From Anaerolineales bacterium (GTDB lineage: Bacteria > Chloroflexota > Anaerolineae > Anaerolineales > Villigracilaceae): a stretch of 38,040 nucleotides of DNA. The translations under genes were made by a program, and so were the position numbers. A model generated the notes under the pieces. It searched no databases. It was not told where the DNA came from and saw only the letters and a program-made list of their open reading frames with translations. Shown piece after piece: positions 29,185-37,131 of the stretch (positions are counted from its first letter, which is position 1; each line of letters opens with the position of its first letter). The stretch spans positions 1 through 38,040 of the forward strand of contig JASEHI010000020.1 in assembly GCA_030018695.1 (NCBI GenBank). Direction: 5' to 3'.

Positions 29185-31128
29185 TTACCTCCTCAACTTC
29201 CTCGCATCCCCCTCCCGCACCGTCACGCCAATCGAGTCGAGATGTTCCATCAGCGCCAGCGCGTAGCGGCGGCTGGTGTCGAACAAATCGCGCACGTCGG
29301 CGATGGTGATCTGACCCTTCTCCTGAATGACCTGGCGGATTTTCGCCAGCATCCCATCGTAATCGCTCTTTCGGAAAACCACTTCAGATGAGACCGTCAC
29401 CAAATCGCCCTGCTCGACCAGCGTGTCGAAGACTTCCTCACTGGTCTCGGCCTGACATTCTTTAATCGTCGGCGGGCTGTATGGCGACTGGTCGAAGCGC
29501 GCCATGAGACGCTTTACTGCGGCCTGTTGTCCGATATCGAAACGAATCTCGTGGCCGGCGCGTGCCACCCAGGAACCGGCCTCGGTCAACACACCCTCAG
29601 CCGCCAATTTATGGACACTCGCATTGAACACGCGCGGCGTCAATTTCAAGCGGCTCTTTAGCTCCTCGCGCGGCATCCCCCGGCGCAGAGGGAAATTGCG
29701 GTGATGCGCCTCCACGATTTGCCTGGCCTGATCTTTGAGCAGAGACCATTGAACCTGGGCGATGATTAAAATGTCGCTGGATGGGGATGGATCACCTGAC
29801 TCGAGGGCGACGACCTGGTTGGAAGACAGCGCTTCCTCCAGCGCGGTGGCTGCTTTCTGTACCCCGGAGCCTGTCTCGCTCGTCGTTGGGCCCTGGGGCA
29901 AGACCTCGAGCCGGGCGCGCTTGACCACTTCCTTGACCGCGGCCGGGCCGAGGGCTAGACTGGCTTGCACGAGGACATCTGCCGGCGAGCCTTGTGCCAG
30001 CGCTTCGAGACTCTGGATGGCGGCTTCATCGAAACGTTTGTGGCGGCGTTTGGGGTGTGGGTCAACCACTACTCCCCCACCGAGTGTCTCGCCTGGCGAA
30101 GGACGGCGCAGAATATAGCGGTCGCCGCGCACCGCGATCACCGGGTGGCGAAGCTCAAGTTGCAGCCAGCCTTCCTGCCCGGCTGCCAGCACTTCCGTCC
30201 CGAGCAGACGTACATCCGCGATGGTTTCCGATGCGCCGATGAACAGTTTGACTTCGCTGGCGTGACGCAGAGGCCCGGAAACATCCGGCAGCAGGCGAAA
30301 ACGCACGTCCAGCATACGGGTTGGCTGGTACTGTCCGGGGTGAGCGATCACCTCGCCGCGCGTGATCTGGTCAACGTTTACGCCGGAGATATTGACCGCG
30401 GTGCGGCTTCCCGGAAGGGCAATTTCCTCTTTCTTTTTATGGGTTTGCAGGCCGCGCACACGTCCGCGTAAACCAGCCGGGAGGATTACGACTTCTTCGC
30501 CCAGATTCAGTCGCCCGTCTGTCAGGGTTCCGGTGACTACTGTGCCAAAGCCGGGGATGCTGAAGACACGGTCAACCGGCAGGCGCGGACGTCCCAGGTC
30601 GGGACGCGTTGGTCGTTCTTGGAGAAGCAGGCCGAGGGTCCCGAGGAGTTCCGGAAAACCGGCTTTTGTTTTGGATGAAACGCGGATAATCGGCGCGTCG
30701 GCAAGGACGGTGTCTTTGAGAGCCTGGCGCACGTCCGATTCCACCAGATCCAGCCAGTCAGGGTCGTCAATCAGATCAATCTTCGTCAAGACGACCAGCC
30801 CGGCTGAGATTTGCAACAGGTCAAGGATGGCCAGATGCTCACGCGTCTGGGGCATCACGCCCTCGTCGGCCGCGATGACCAGCAGAGCGGCGTCAATACC
30901 CCCCACGCCAGCCAGCATGTTCTCGATGAAATCGCGATGGCCTGGCACGTCCACGATGCCAATCTCCTCGCCGCCATTGAGGGGCAGGGTCAGCCAGGCG
31001 AAGCCGAGGTCAATGGTCATCTCGCGCTCTTGTTCTTCCTTGAGACGATCTGGATTGATGCCTGTCAGCGCGGCGATGAGGGTGGATTTACCGTGGTCTA
31101 CGTGTCCGGCGGTGCCGATAACGCGCAT
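29185..31128 (-). CDS. selB: Selenocysteine-specific elongation factor SelB
   Basis: EF-Tu-like GTPase that brings Sec-tRNA to UGA codons marked by a SECIS hairpin. ATG 31128 gives 647 aa starting MRVIGTAGHVDHGKSTL, with AGAGGA upstream. G-motifs: GHVDHGKST (8-16), TIDLGFAW (switch I), DVPGH and TKIDL. Domains II and III follow, then winged helices in the C-terminal third (REELKSRLKLTPRVFNASVH and ITIADVRDLFDTSRRYALAL). Longer than EF-Tu, as expected. selA, selC and selD are not in the window. SRAP follows by 2 nt. Confidence 0.95.
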   Translation of the reverse strand: MRVIGTAGHVDHGKSTLIAALTGINPDRLKEEQEREMTIDLGFAWLTLPLNGGEEIGIVDVPGHRDFIENMLAGVGGIDAALLVIAADEGVMPQTREHLAILDLLQISAGLVVLTKIDLIDDPDWLDLVESDVRQALKDTVLADAPIIRVSSKTKAGFPELLGTLGLLLQERPTRPDLGRPRLPVDRVFSIPGFGTVVTGTLTDGRLNLGEEVVILPAGLRGRVRGLQTHKKKEEIALPGSRTAVNISGVNVDQITRGEVIAHPGQYQPTRMLDVRFRLLPDVSGPLRHASEVKLFIGASETIADVRLLGTEVLAAGQEGWLQLELRHPVIAVRGDRYILRRPSPGETLGGGVVVDPHPKRRHKRFDEAAIQSLEALAQGSPADVLVQASLALGPAAVKEVVKRARLEVLPQGPTTSETGSGVQKAATALEEALSSNQVVALESGDPSPSSDILIIAQVQWSLLKDQARQIVEAHHRNFPLRRGMPREELKSRLKLTPRVFNASVHKLAAEGVLTEAGSWVARAGHEIRFDIGQQAAVKRLMARFDQSPYSPPTIKECQAETSEEVFDTLVEQGDLVTVSSEVVFRKSDYDGMLAKIRQVIQEKGQITIADVRDLFDTSRRYALALMEHLDSIGVTVREGDARKLRR

Positions 31129-31140
31129 GATTCCTCTGCT

Positions 31141-31168
31141 GTAGAGCAAGTCTACAGACTTGCTCTAC
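31141..31168. repeat. CAAGTCT palindrome, copy 2
   Basis: GTAGAGCAAGTCT (31141-31153) and AGACTTGCTCTAC (31156-31168) form a 13-bp stem with a 2-nt centre. It lies between the coiled-coil gene stop and the selB start, as copy 1 (12035-12062) lies after map. The flanking bases differ between copies but keep pairing. Confidence 0.85.
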
Positions 31169-31171
31169 TGA

Positions 31172-32350
31172 TCATTTGGGCGTCCCCAAGATGCGGTCGT
31201 AGGCTGTGAGCAGCTCATGGATTTGGGCTAACATGCCGTGGAAGTACTGCTCGTAAGCCTCTTTGGTTTGGTGGAGGACGTCTTGTTGTGTTTGGGTCTG
31301 GTCTTCCAGGGCGGTAACCCGTTCAACCAGTTTTTGCACGCCGGTACCCGCGTCACGCTGCTGCTCTTCATGAGCGAGTGTGTAACCGCTCCAGCGCTTC
31401 TGGTCGTCAGATTTGAATGTGACCCATTCCTGCCGAAAGCGGTCCTCGGACAAACGCTGCATTTCGGTGATCTCGTTGATGCGCCGCTCGAATTTCTGAA
31501 CGATTTCCTCGTAAGCTTCCCTGGCGCGTTTTACCGCCCGCTGCGCCGTGTCCAACTCCTGCAATTGAGTCTCGATGCTCTCGGTCTGCCTGGCGAGAGT
31601 CTCAAGGCGTTCCTCCCATTCTTTCCAGGTGTGGTTTCGATCCACCTGGAGACGGGATTGCTGTTCTATGAAAGCCGTCTGCGACTGGCGGCGTTCGGCC
31701 TCGCTGGCGAGTAGCTCCGTCAGCCGGGTCTCGATGCGGCGGATGCTATCGGTGAAGAGGTCGCTCTTCTCGCGGACTTCTTCGATGCGCTTGCGGTTGG
31801 CGCTGATCTCCCCTTGCAAATCAGCCAGGCGCTTGGAATCCCGGCGGCGGCTTTCTTCGGCCAGGCCTTGGGCATGTTGGACATCCTGACTGGCGCGCAG
31901 AGCTGCTTCCATTTTGCTCTTCAATTCGCTTATGGCGCGGCTCAGGCGGGCTTCCTCGTCTACGCGTACTTTTAAACCCTCTTTGATTTCCGAGACTGCG
32001 TCCTTTAGTTTTCGCAGGTTGGCTAATGATTTATTGATGCTGCTGAATTCAGCCTGATATTGTTTGCTCTCTTCAAGTTGCTTTGCTTCGTGCTTCTTTT
32101 CCAAATCCTCTATGAAGCGATTAACCTCGATGCGATTCTTGGCGAGGCTGTCGTTGAATTGTTCCACCCTGGCGGCGGTCGTTGTCAGTCGCGAGATATC
32201 CACACTCAATTCTTTAATCTGTTGGCTCAGGCTTTTGAGATTCCCATCGAAGGAGGCCAGACGCTCTTCGAGTGTGCTAATTGCATTCTTGTCCTTGCGG
32301 TGTTCTTCGTCCAGCCAATCCAGACGCTTTATGATCTGTTCGAGTTCCAT
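31172..32350 (-). CDS. Long coiled-coil protein, unknown function
   Basis: 392 aa, almost entirely heptad-patterned helices rich in Glu, Lys, Gln and Arg (EHRKDKNAISTLEERLASFD; LSRAISELKSKMEAALRASQ; ERRINEITEMQRLSEDRFRQ), with no signal peptide, membrane segment or ATPase motif. A short non-coil end (YEQYFHGMLAQIHELLTAYD) may be a docking tail. GGAGGGAAGA precedes ATG 32350. Its neighbours, selB downstream and the antiporter-like trio upstream across 190 nt, give no functional clue. A structural or chromosome/cell-division scaffold would be a guess. The spacer 32351-32540 shows nothing else convincing. Confidence 0.85.
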   Translation of the reverse strand: MELEQIIKRLDWLDEEHRKDKNAISTLEERLASFDGNLKSLSQQIKELSVDISRLTTTAARVEQFNDSLAKNRIEVNRFIEDLEKKHEAKQLEESKQYQAEFSSINKSLANLRKLKDAVSEIKEGLKVRVDEEARLSRAISELKSKMEAALRASQDVQHAQGLAEESRRRDSKRLADLQGEISANRKRIEEVREKSDLFTDSIRRIETRLTELLASEAERRQSQTAFIEQQSRLQVDRNHTWKEWEERLETLARQTESIETQLQELDTAQRAVKRAREAYEEIVQKFERRINEITEMQRLSEDRFRQEWVTFKSDDQKRWSGYTLAHEEQQRDAGTGVQKLVERVTALEDQTQTQQDVLHQTKEAYEQYFHGMLAQIHELLTAYDRILGTPK

Positions 32351-32540
32351 CTTTCTTCCCTCCGGAGGGTGTGTATAAAATAGCGGCTTTGCTCTCTACT
32401 CATTACCATAGGAAAGAACAAGCCGCGTGGATTATAGATAATATGCTTGAATTGCGCAAGCAGGTCGTTTCCGGACTGTCCCTGCACCCATTCGCAAGGA
32501 GCGCTCAGGGCATGCTTTGGGGGCCTGTCCGGGTCAGGTT

Positions 32541-33938
32541 TTATTGGCCCAAATGTTCAAAAACGGATGGCAGCCTGACGAGTAAGGGTGTTGCCCATTG
32601 CGGGAATAGTCCCAGGATGATCAGCGCCAGCGCGCCGAGGGTGAGAAAAATGCGCTCAGGCCAGGATTCGCGCGCTTCCCAGCGCCTGCTCTCGGGCACC
32701 ATGCATAGGACGGCCAGGCTGCGAATCAAACCGATGAGCAGCCCGAGACTCCCGATAAGCACCCCAAAGGCGACTCCGAATGATTGACGGGCTAATCCTT
32801 CCCACAATGCCTGACGGATCGGGAAACCGGCCAGGAGCGGGACGCCGGCCAGGGACATGTGCGCCAGCAGCGCGCCGGCAGCCGCGAAAGGCAGAGTTCG
32901 CATCAAACCTTTGACTTCGCTGAAACGCAGCGAGGGTGAATGCTCTTTCAGGATTGATATTGAAAACGACCAAATTCCCAGGCTGAACACGCGCGGTATC
33001 AACAAGAGGAAGAATAGATTCAAACCGGTCGTTCCGCTGAGACTCAACGCCAGTAGTGAGAACCCGCCCTCGACGATGACAGCATATCCCAACAGGCGGC
33101 CAAGATGCCGTTGAAAGGCTGCCAGCAGCCCTCCGCTGAGAACCATCAGCAAGCCTGCAATGATCAGAATATTGGGTAACTGAGGCGCTGTCCGCAGCCA
33201 GGAGTAGCGATCCAGGAAGCCCAGAGCGAAGAGCAAGGCGGTCGTCGGGAAGGTCCACAGGATGAAACCGGCCGAATATGGTGGCGCTTCTTCGGTCAAA
33301 AGGGGTATCCAGGTGTTGAATGGGAAAATGGCTAATAAAAACGTAAAACCCAACCCAAGCAGTACTGCGGCTTGCATAACCAAAGCCAGGTCACCGGGAT
33401 TGGCTTCGATGCCGGTCAGCAGCCAGCCCGAAAAGAGGATAAACGGCATTGCCAGGGTCTGGAAGATCAGGAAACGAAACAAGCCGCGAGCGGGGGCGTG
33501 ATCTGGCGGCGACAGAAGTGGCACGGCGAGGAGGACAGCCATTTCGATCAGCAATGCGGCATAAAGGAATGGCTCGACCGCCAGCGAAGCCACCAATAAG
33601 GCAGTTATCCCTAACCCTAGCGGGATTAAACGTTGAGCCATCTTGATTGCGGCCGCGGCGGTAAACCAGAAGCAAGTGGTCGCGTAGATCAACGTCAGCA
33701 AGGGACGGTCAGCCGAGTTGAGGATCAAATAGCGACCCAGGATTTCGAGGGAAGAGGCGATTTTGAGGGAAAATGTCCCCGCGCGGATGGCGGTATCGAG
33801 AGGCAGCAGCCAGGCGGTCAGGGCCAATATGAAGCTTGCACCACTGGCCAGACCGGCCGTCAGTCGCTCGTTGCGCAGCGGCCCCAAGATCAAGGCCAAT
33901 CCGAACGGCAGGAAGATCCAGATCAATGCTGCGCTCAT
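32541..33938 (-). CDS. NuoN-like antiporter-type membrane subunit, diverged
   Basis: 465 aa with about 14 membrane segments. The proton-conducting-transporter family is shown by GLGFTFLLAIFPFNTWIP (195-212), RLLGYAVIVEGGFSLLAL (281-298) and SLAGVPLLAGFPIRQ (362-376). From recalled E. coli NuoN: the TM5 Glu is kept (E132), but the TM7 Lys is T199 (GLGFT for GMGFK), the His after it is N208, the TM8 Lys is G280, and the TM12 Lys is R375. That would disturb the usual half-channels. Overlaps the next upstream gene by 4 nt. No hydrophilic complex I subunit is nearby. Confidence 0.85.
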   Translation of the reverse strand: MSAALIWIFLPFGLALILGPLRNERLTAGLASGASFILALTAWLLPLDTAIRAGTFSLKIASSLEILGRYLILNSADRPLLTLIYATTCFWFTAAAAIKMAQRLIPLGLGITALLVASLAVEPFLYAALLIEMAVLLAVPLLSPPDHAPARGLFRFLIFQTLAMPFILFSGWLLTGIEANPGDLALVMQAAVLLGLGFTFLLAIFPFNTWIPLLTEEAPPYSAGFILWTFPTTALLFALGFLDRYSWLRTAPQLPNILIIAGLLMVLSGGLLAAFQRHLGRLLGYAVIVEGGFSLLALSLSGTTGLNLFFLLLIPRVFSLGIWSFSISILKEHSPSLRFSEVKGLMRTLPFAAAGALLAHMSLAGVPLLAGFPIRQALWEGLARQSFGVAFGVLIGSLGLLIGLIRSLAVLCMVPESRRWEARESWPERIFLTLGALALIILGLFPQWATPLLVRLPSVFEHLGQ

Positions 33939-34522
33939 GCGGATTCCTCCAGCGTCGGCGCATCGAGCAAATAAGCGCCGGCCAGCGCCAGGCAGAGGTT
34001 GATGATTGACAGTAGCGCAGCCACCAGTACCGAGGATTCTACTGTCGCATATAAAATTTCAAAACCGGCCAATAAAGTAAGTAAACCGAGGATGACTCTC
34101 AGGGGTTGTGCAGTGACCCCCAGATGAAGCAACCCCATTCCGACAAGCAGCAGACTGCCCCATGCGACAGCCAGATCAATGCTCAACCAGGTTGCAGCTC
34201 TTTGGGCAAGGGCGAAGGTGGCCAGGGCAACCAGGCCGGAGGCCAACAGGCGGAAGAGACGTCCTTCCGGCCAGGCGGTTCCAGAGGTGGGTGGTTGGGT
34301 TGATCCGCGCAAGGTCGCGCCCAGCGCCGCACAGACCATCCAGCCGGTCACCAGTTTTACCGCAGCCATGGAGGCCGGCCAGTGGTAATTGACCAACCAG
34401 AACATACTTAGATATTGAGCCGCCAAAATGGCCAGTCCCCAGCGCCAGTCGCGACTGAGTAAGAGACCGATGGATGTCCCAAGCGCCAAGAGAGCGGCGA
34501 TCCAGTTCAGAATTTCAAGCAT
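33935..34522 (-). CDS. NuoK/HyfE-like small membrane subunit, diverged
   Basis: 195 aa with about six membrane segments. The C-terminal half (QPLRVILGLLTLLAGFEILY; VLVAALLSIINLCLALAGAY) resembles NuoK or the corresponding part of HyfE, including an in-membrane Glu (E155, in GFEIL) where NuoK has a proton-route Glu; a second Glu (E162) follows. The N-terminal half is not NuoK-like and may be the extra HyfE-type segment. It lies between the NuoL-like and NuoN-like genes, with a 4-nt overlap and a 4-nt gap. Confidence 0.65.
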   Translation of the reverse strand: MLEILNWIAALLALGTSIGLLLSRDWRWGLAILAAQYLSMFWLVNYHWPASMAAVKLVTGWMVCAALGATLRGSTQPPTSGTAWPEGRLFRLLASGLVALATFALAQRAATWLSIDLAVAWGSLLLVGMGLLHLGVTAQPLRVILGLLTLLAGFEILYATVESSVLVAALLSIINLCLALAGAYLLDAPTLEESA

Positions 34523-34526
34523 AGAG

Positions 34527-36101
34527 CTACCGGATACCAGGAATGAGGAGAGACAAAGCGAGGAGGAGAATTATGAACGACCAGATGACGCCGCCATCCC
34601 CCTCCAGGGTGGACGTAATGACTTGACTGACCTGGCCGAGGGAGCGATACATACCCCATGCGCCGCGATAGAGCCAGTTCAGGCGCAGAACGTCGCCCCA
34701 GCGGCTGGTTGCGTCTGAACTGGTCAAACGCGTCAGCACTTTGGTTGACAACCAGGCCAATCCTGCACCGAGCGCGAGCGCGGTCAATGCCGCCCACCAG
34801 ACGCCAACCTGCCGCGCTCCTTCCCAACCCCAGAGGCCCAATAAAACCTGGCTGAGAGGCAAAAGGAGAAGCCCCAACGGGTAAATCACCTTTACCCACG
34901 GCGGTTGCGATTCGAGACTGGTTTCACCGACATTGCTGCTGTGACGGAAATAACCTGCCAGTAGCAATGCCTGTGCGGGAAGGAAGAGTATCCAGAACAA
35001 GGCTGAAATTTGCGCCCCGCCCGAATAGGTGCTGTGCATTGACCACCCGCTGGCGGTTAGTGAAAAGGGCAGGGCAGTAAGTCCCCAGAGGGCAAAAAGC
35101 GATAGCCAGATCAGCGATCGCTGTCGCGCTGAATTAAGGAATAAATATCCACCACCCAGGAGGAGGGCTACACCCCATGCGATGCTGCCGGTGGGATTGG
35201 CGCGCAGCGATGCGGCGACGGCAAGGGAAGCCATTCCGAGCAGCCAGTAAGGACGGCCGGTCAATTCGTCGGATGCCCGTAGCCACATCCAACCTGCGTA
35301 GAGGGCCGCCAGGGCCGCCAGGGTCAACAGGTAAGGTGTCAGGGATGTGTTGACCGCGCTGGCAGGAATCCGCGCCAACAGCACCAGGCTGGAGGCCGCT
35401 GAAACCAGCCGCAGCGAGCTGCCAAAACCGCGCCGGAGCGTATTCTCATGGCGATAGGGTAAATGGAGGGGCAGGACGCCGAGTCGCAAACCGGACGCAA
35501 GCAAAAAATAGATCCCCGCCCGTGCTGGAACGTTGCTGAAACTCAGCCAGGTGCCCGAAGTTACGCTGAGGATGCTTGCCCAGATCACCAGCCCGGTGCC
35601 GGCTAGCCGGGCGGCAAAAGCGACAACGACACCTTCGCTTTGCTCCTCGCTTTCCACTGATAATAACATGCTGACGAGCTCCATCAGGTCGAGGGCGGTC
35701 CAGGCCAGTACCAGGGTCAAAGGGTTTTCGGCGGTGACGGCCAAGAGTCCCAGGGCGGTCAGCATGAACATCCCGGCCCAGGCCATCGGGTTGACCTTGG
35801 CGCGCACGACCGAGGTCAAGATAATTGCCAGCGCCAGGGCGGTCAGGCTCAAAGCATAAGGCCAGGAAACACTGTCTGCCAGCCAGGTGGGGGAATAAAA
35901 GAAAAACGCCTGAAGTTGCCATGCCGGCAAAGCCAGGGTCTGGGGCAGGCGCAACTGCCAGAGGAACACGGCAATCAACGCCAGGATGGCGCCCCCGCTG
36001 GCGATCAGCCAGCTATATTTGAAAGTTGGCCGCGCCAGGCGCAGGATAACCAGCGTCAGCGCGGTCAAGATCAGTAAGAGGATGGGCAGTAGGATTAGCA
36101 T
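34527..36101 (-). CDS. NuoL/MrpA-like antiporter-type membrane subunit, strongly diverged
   Basis: 524 aa with about 14-15 membrane segments and a long C-terminal part. Family traces: LLAVTAENPLTLVLAWTALD with MELVSMLLS (around TM5), ASGLRLGVLPLHLPYRHENT (203-221, TM7 region), and GLTALPFSLTASG. The TM7 Lys of NuoL/NuoM is Arg (R206), the PDA/PTPVSALIHA region after it is replaced by NTLRRGFGSS, and the TM5 WE motif reads WTALD. First gene of the operon, with a candidate promoter at 36121-36149; no clear ribosome-binding site. Confidence 0.75.
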   Translation of the reverse strand: MLILLPILLLILTALTLVILRLARPTFKYSWLIASGGAILALIAVFLWQLRLPQTLALPAWQLQAFFFYSPTWLADSVSWPYALSLTALALAIILTSVVRAKVNPMAWAGMFMLTALGLLAVTAENPLTLVLAWTALDLMELVSMLLSVESEEQSEGVVVAFAARLAGTGLVIWASILSVTSGTWLSFSNVPARAGIYFLLASGLRLGVLPLHLPYRHENTLRRGFGSSLRLVSAASSLVLLARIPASAVNTSLTPYLLTLAALAALYAGWMWLRASDELTGRPYWLLGMASLAVAASLRANPTGSIAWGVALLLGGGYLFLNSARQRSLIWLSLFALWGLTALPFSLTASGWSMHSTYSGGAQISALFWILFLPAQALLLAGYFRHSSNVGETSLESQPPWVKVIYPLGLLLLPLSQVLLGLWGWEGARQVGVWWAALTALALGAGLAWLSTKVLTRLTSSDATSRWGDVLRLNWLYRGAWGMYRSLGQVSQVITSTLEGDGGVIWSFIILLLALSLLIPGIR

Positions 36102-36120
36102 GGCGTATTGTGAGGATGCT

Positions 36121-36149
36121 ATTTTATCAAGAAATGCGCCCCTTTTCGA
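36121..36149 (-). promoter_or_regulatory. Candidate promoter of the antiporter-like operon
   Basis: Minus strand: TCGAAA (36149-36144, 4 of 6), a 17-bp spacer, TAAAAT (36126-36121, 5 of 6). It lies 20 nt upstream of ATG 36101. A plus-strand TACAAT at 36161-36166 may serve the divergent kinase gene, but its -35 is not evident. Confidence 0.45.
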
Positions 36150-36195
36150 GTTTTCTCATGTACAATAGAACAAATTCACCCAAGGAGAGTCTTCC

Positions 36196-37122
36196 ATGCC
36201 TCGCTACAAGATCATTGTTAATCCAACCTCCGGTCGTGGACTGGCTGGAAAGTCCATTCCATTGATCGAAAATCATCTTCACGGCCACGGTCTGGACTTC
36301 GACCTGGTTCTCACCGAGCGGCCCTGGCACGCGGCTGACCTTGCCGAACAAGCCGCAATGGATGGCTACGATGTAGTTGTCGCCGCCAGCGGGGATGGCA
36401 CCGCCAATGAGACCCTTAACGGTCTGATGCGCGCCCGCCTCAAAGGCGCACGCAAGACCGCCATGGGCATATTGCCAGTGGGAACGGGTAATGATTTTGC
36501 TTACGGGATTGGCGTTCCAATGGACCTTGAGGCGGGCTGCCGTGCCCTGGCCGAGGATTACCGCCGGACGGTGGATATCGGCCTGGTCAAAGGTGGCGAT
36601 TACCCGGATGGCCGTCATTTCGGCAACGGGGTCGGGATTGGTTTCGACGCCGCGGCCGGTTTCGTGGCGGCCAAAATCCGCTGGCTGCGCGGCCTGTTGC
36701 TTTACTTGATCGCCGCGCTGGAGACCGTCTTCATTTACTACAAAGCCCCGGCCGTTAACATTGAATACGATGGCCAGACCATCGAACAGTCCTCTTTGAT
36801 GATCTCGGTCATGAATGGACAACGCATGGGCGGTGGGTTTTACATGGCCCCACAGGGCGATCCGGGCGATGGCTGGTTCGACCTGTGCATCGCCGCAGAA
36901 GCCTCCAAGGGCCGCATTCTCCAGCTCATTCCTTTCTTTTTGAAAGGTACGCAAGCCGGGCAGCCCGAGATCAAGACCGGGCGCGCCCGCGCGGTGACAG
37001 TCACCGCACTTAAAGGGACTCTCCCCGCGCATTGCGATGGCGAGACATTGTGCTATGCAGGCAACGAACTAGCCATCACGCTCCTGCCGCAGGCGATTGA
37101 GTTTATTTGCCATAAGCCATAA
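36196..37122 (+). CDS. Diacylglycerol kinase-family protein, paralogue 2
   Basis: 308-aa YegS/DgkB-like lipid kinase. Starts MPRYKIIVNPTSGRG, with SGDGT (65-69, Ser in place of the first Gly) and VGTGNDFAYGIG (95-106), then the beta-sandwich (GNGVGIGFDAAAGFVAAKIR). AAGGAG supports ATG 36196. Followed 9 nt later by a PlsC-like acyltransferase; together they could phosphorylate diacylglycerol and acylate a glycerophospholipid, so a joint role in phosphatidate supply is likely but inferred. The gene ends in a 7-bp repeat (CATAAGC). Confidence 0.92.
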   Translation: MPRYKIIVNPTSGRGLAGKSIPLIENHLHGHGLDFDLVLTERPWHAADLAEQAAMDGYDVVVAASGDGTANETLNGLMRARLKGARKTAMGILPVGTGNDFAYGIGVPMDLEAGCRALAEDYRRTVDIGLVKGGDYPDGRHFGNGVGIGFDAAAGFVAAKIRWLRGLLLYLIAALETVFIYYKAPAVNIEYDGQTIEQSSLMISVMNGQRMGGGFYMAPQGDPGDGWFDLCIAAEASKGRILQLIPFFLKGTQAGQPEIKTGRARAVTVTALKGTLPAHCDGETLCYAGNELAITLLPQAIEFICHKP

Positions 37123-37131
37123 GCCATAAGC
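37111..37131. repeat. Three-unit CATAAGC tandem repeat
   Basis: CATAAGC three times in a row covers the last two codons and stop of the kinase gene and runs up to the acyltransferase start. It is the shortest of the 7-bp arrays in the window. Confidence 0.85.

Noticed and set aside
31129..31171. tRNA-Sec (selC) next to selB
   Set aside because: The spacer is only 43 nt and is occupied by a palindrome; no 90-nt cloverleaf is possible.
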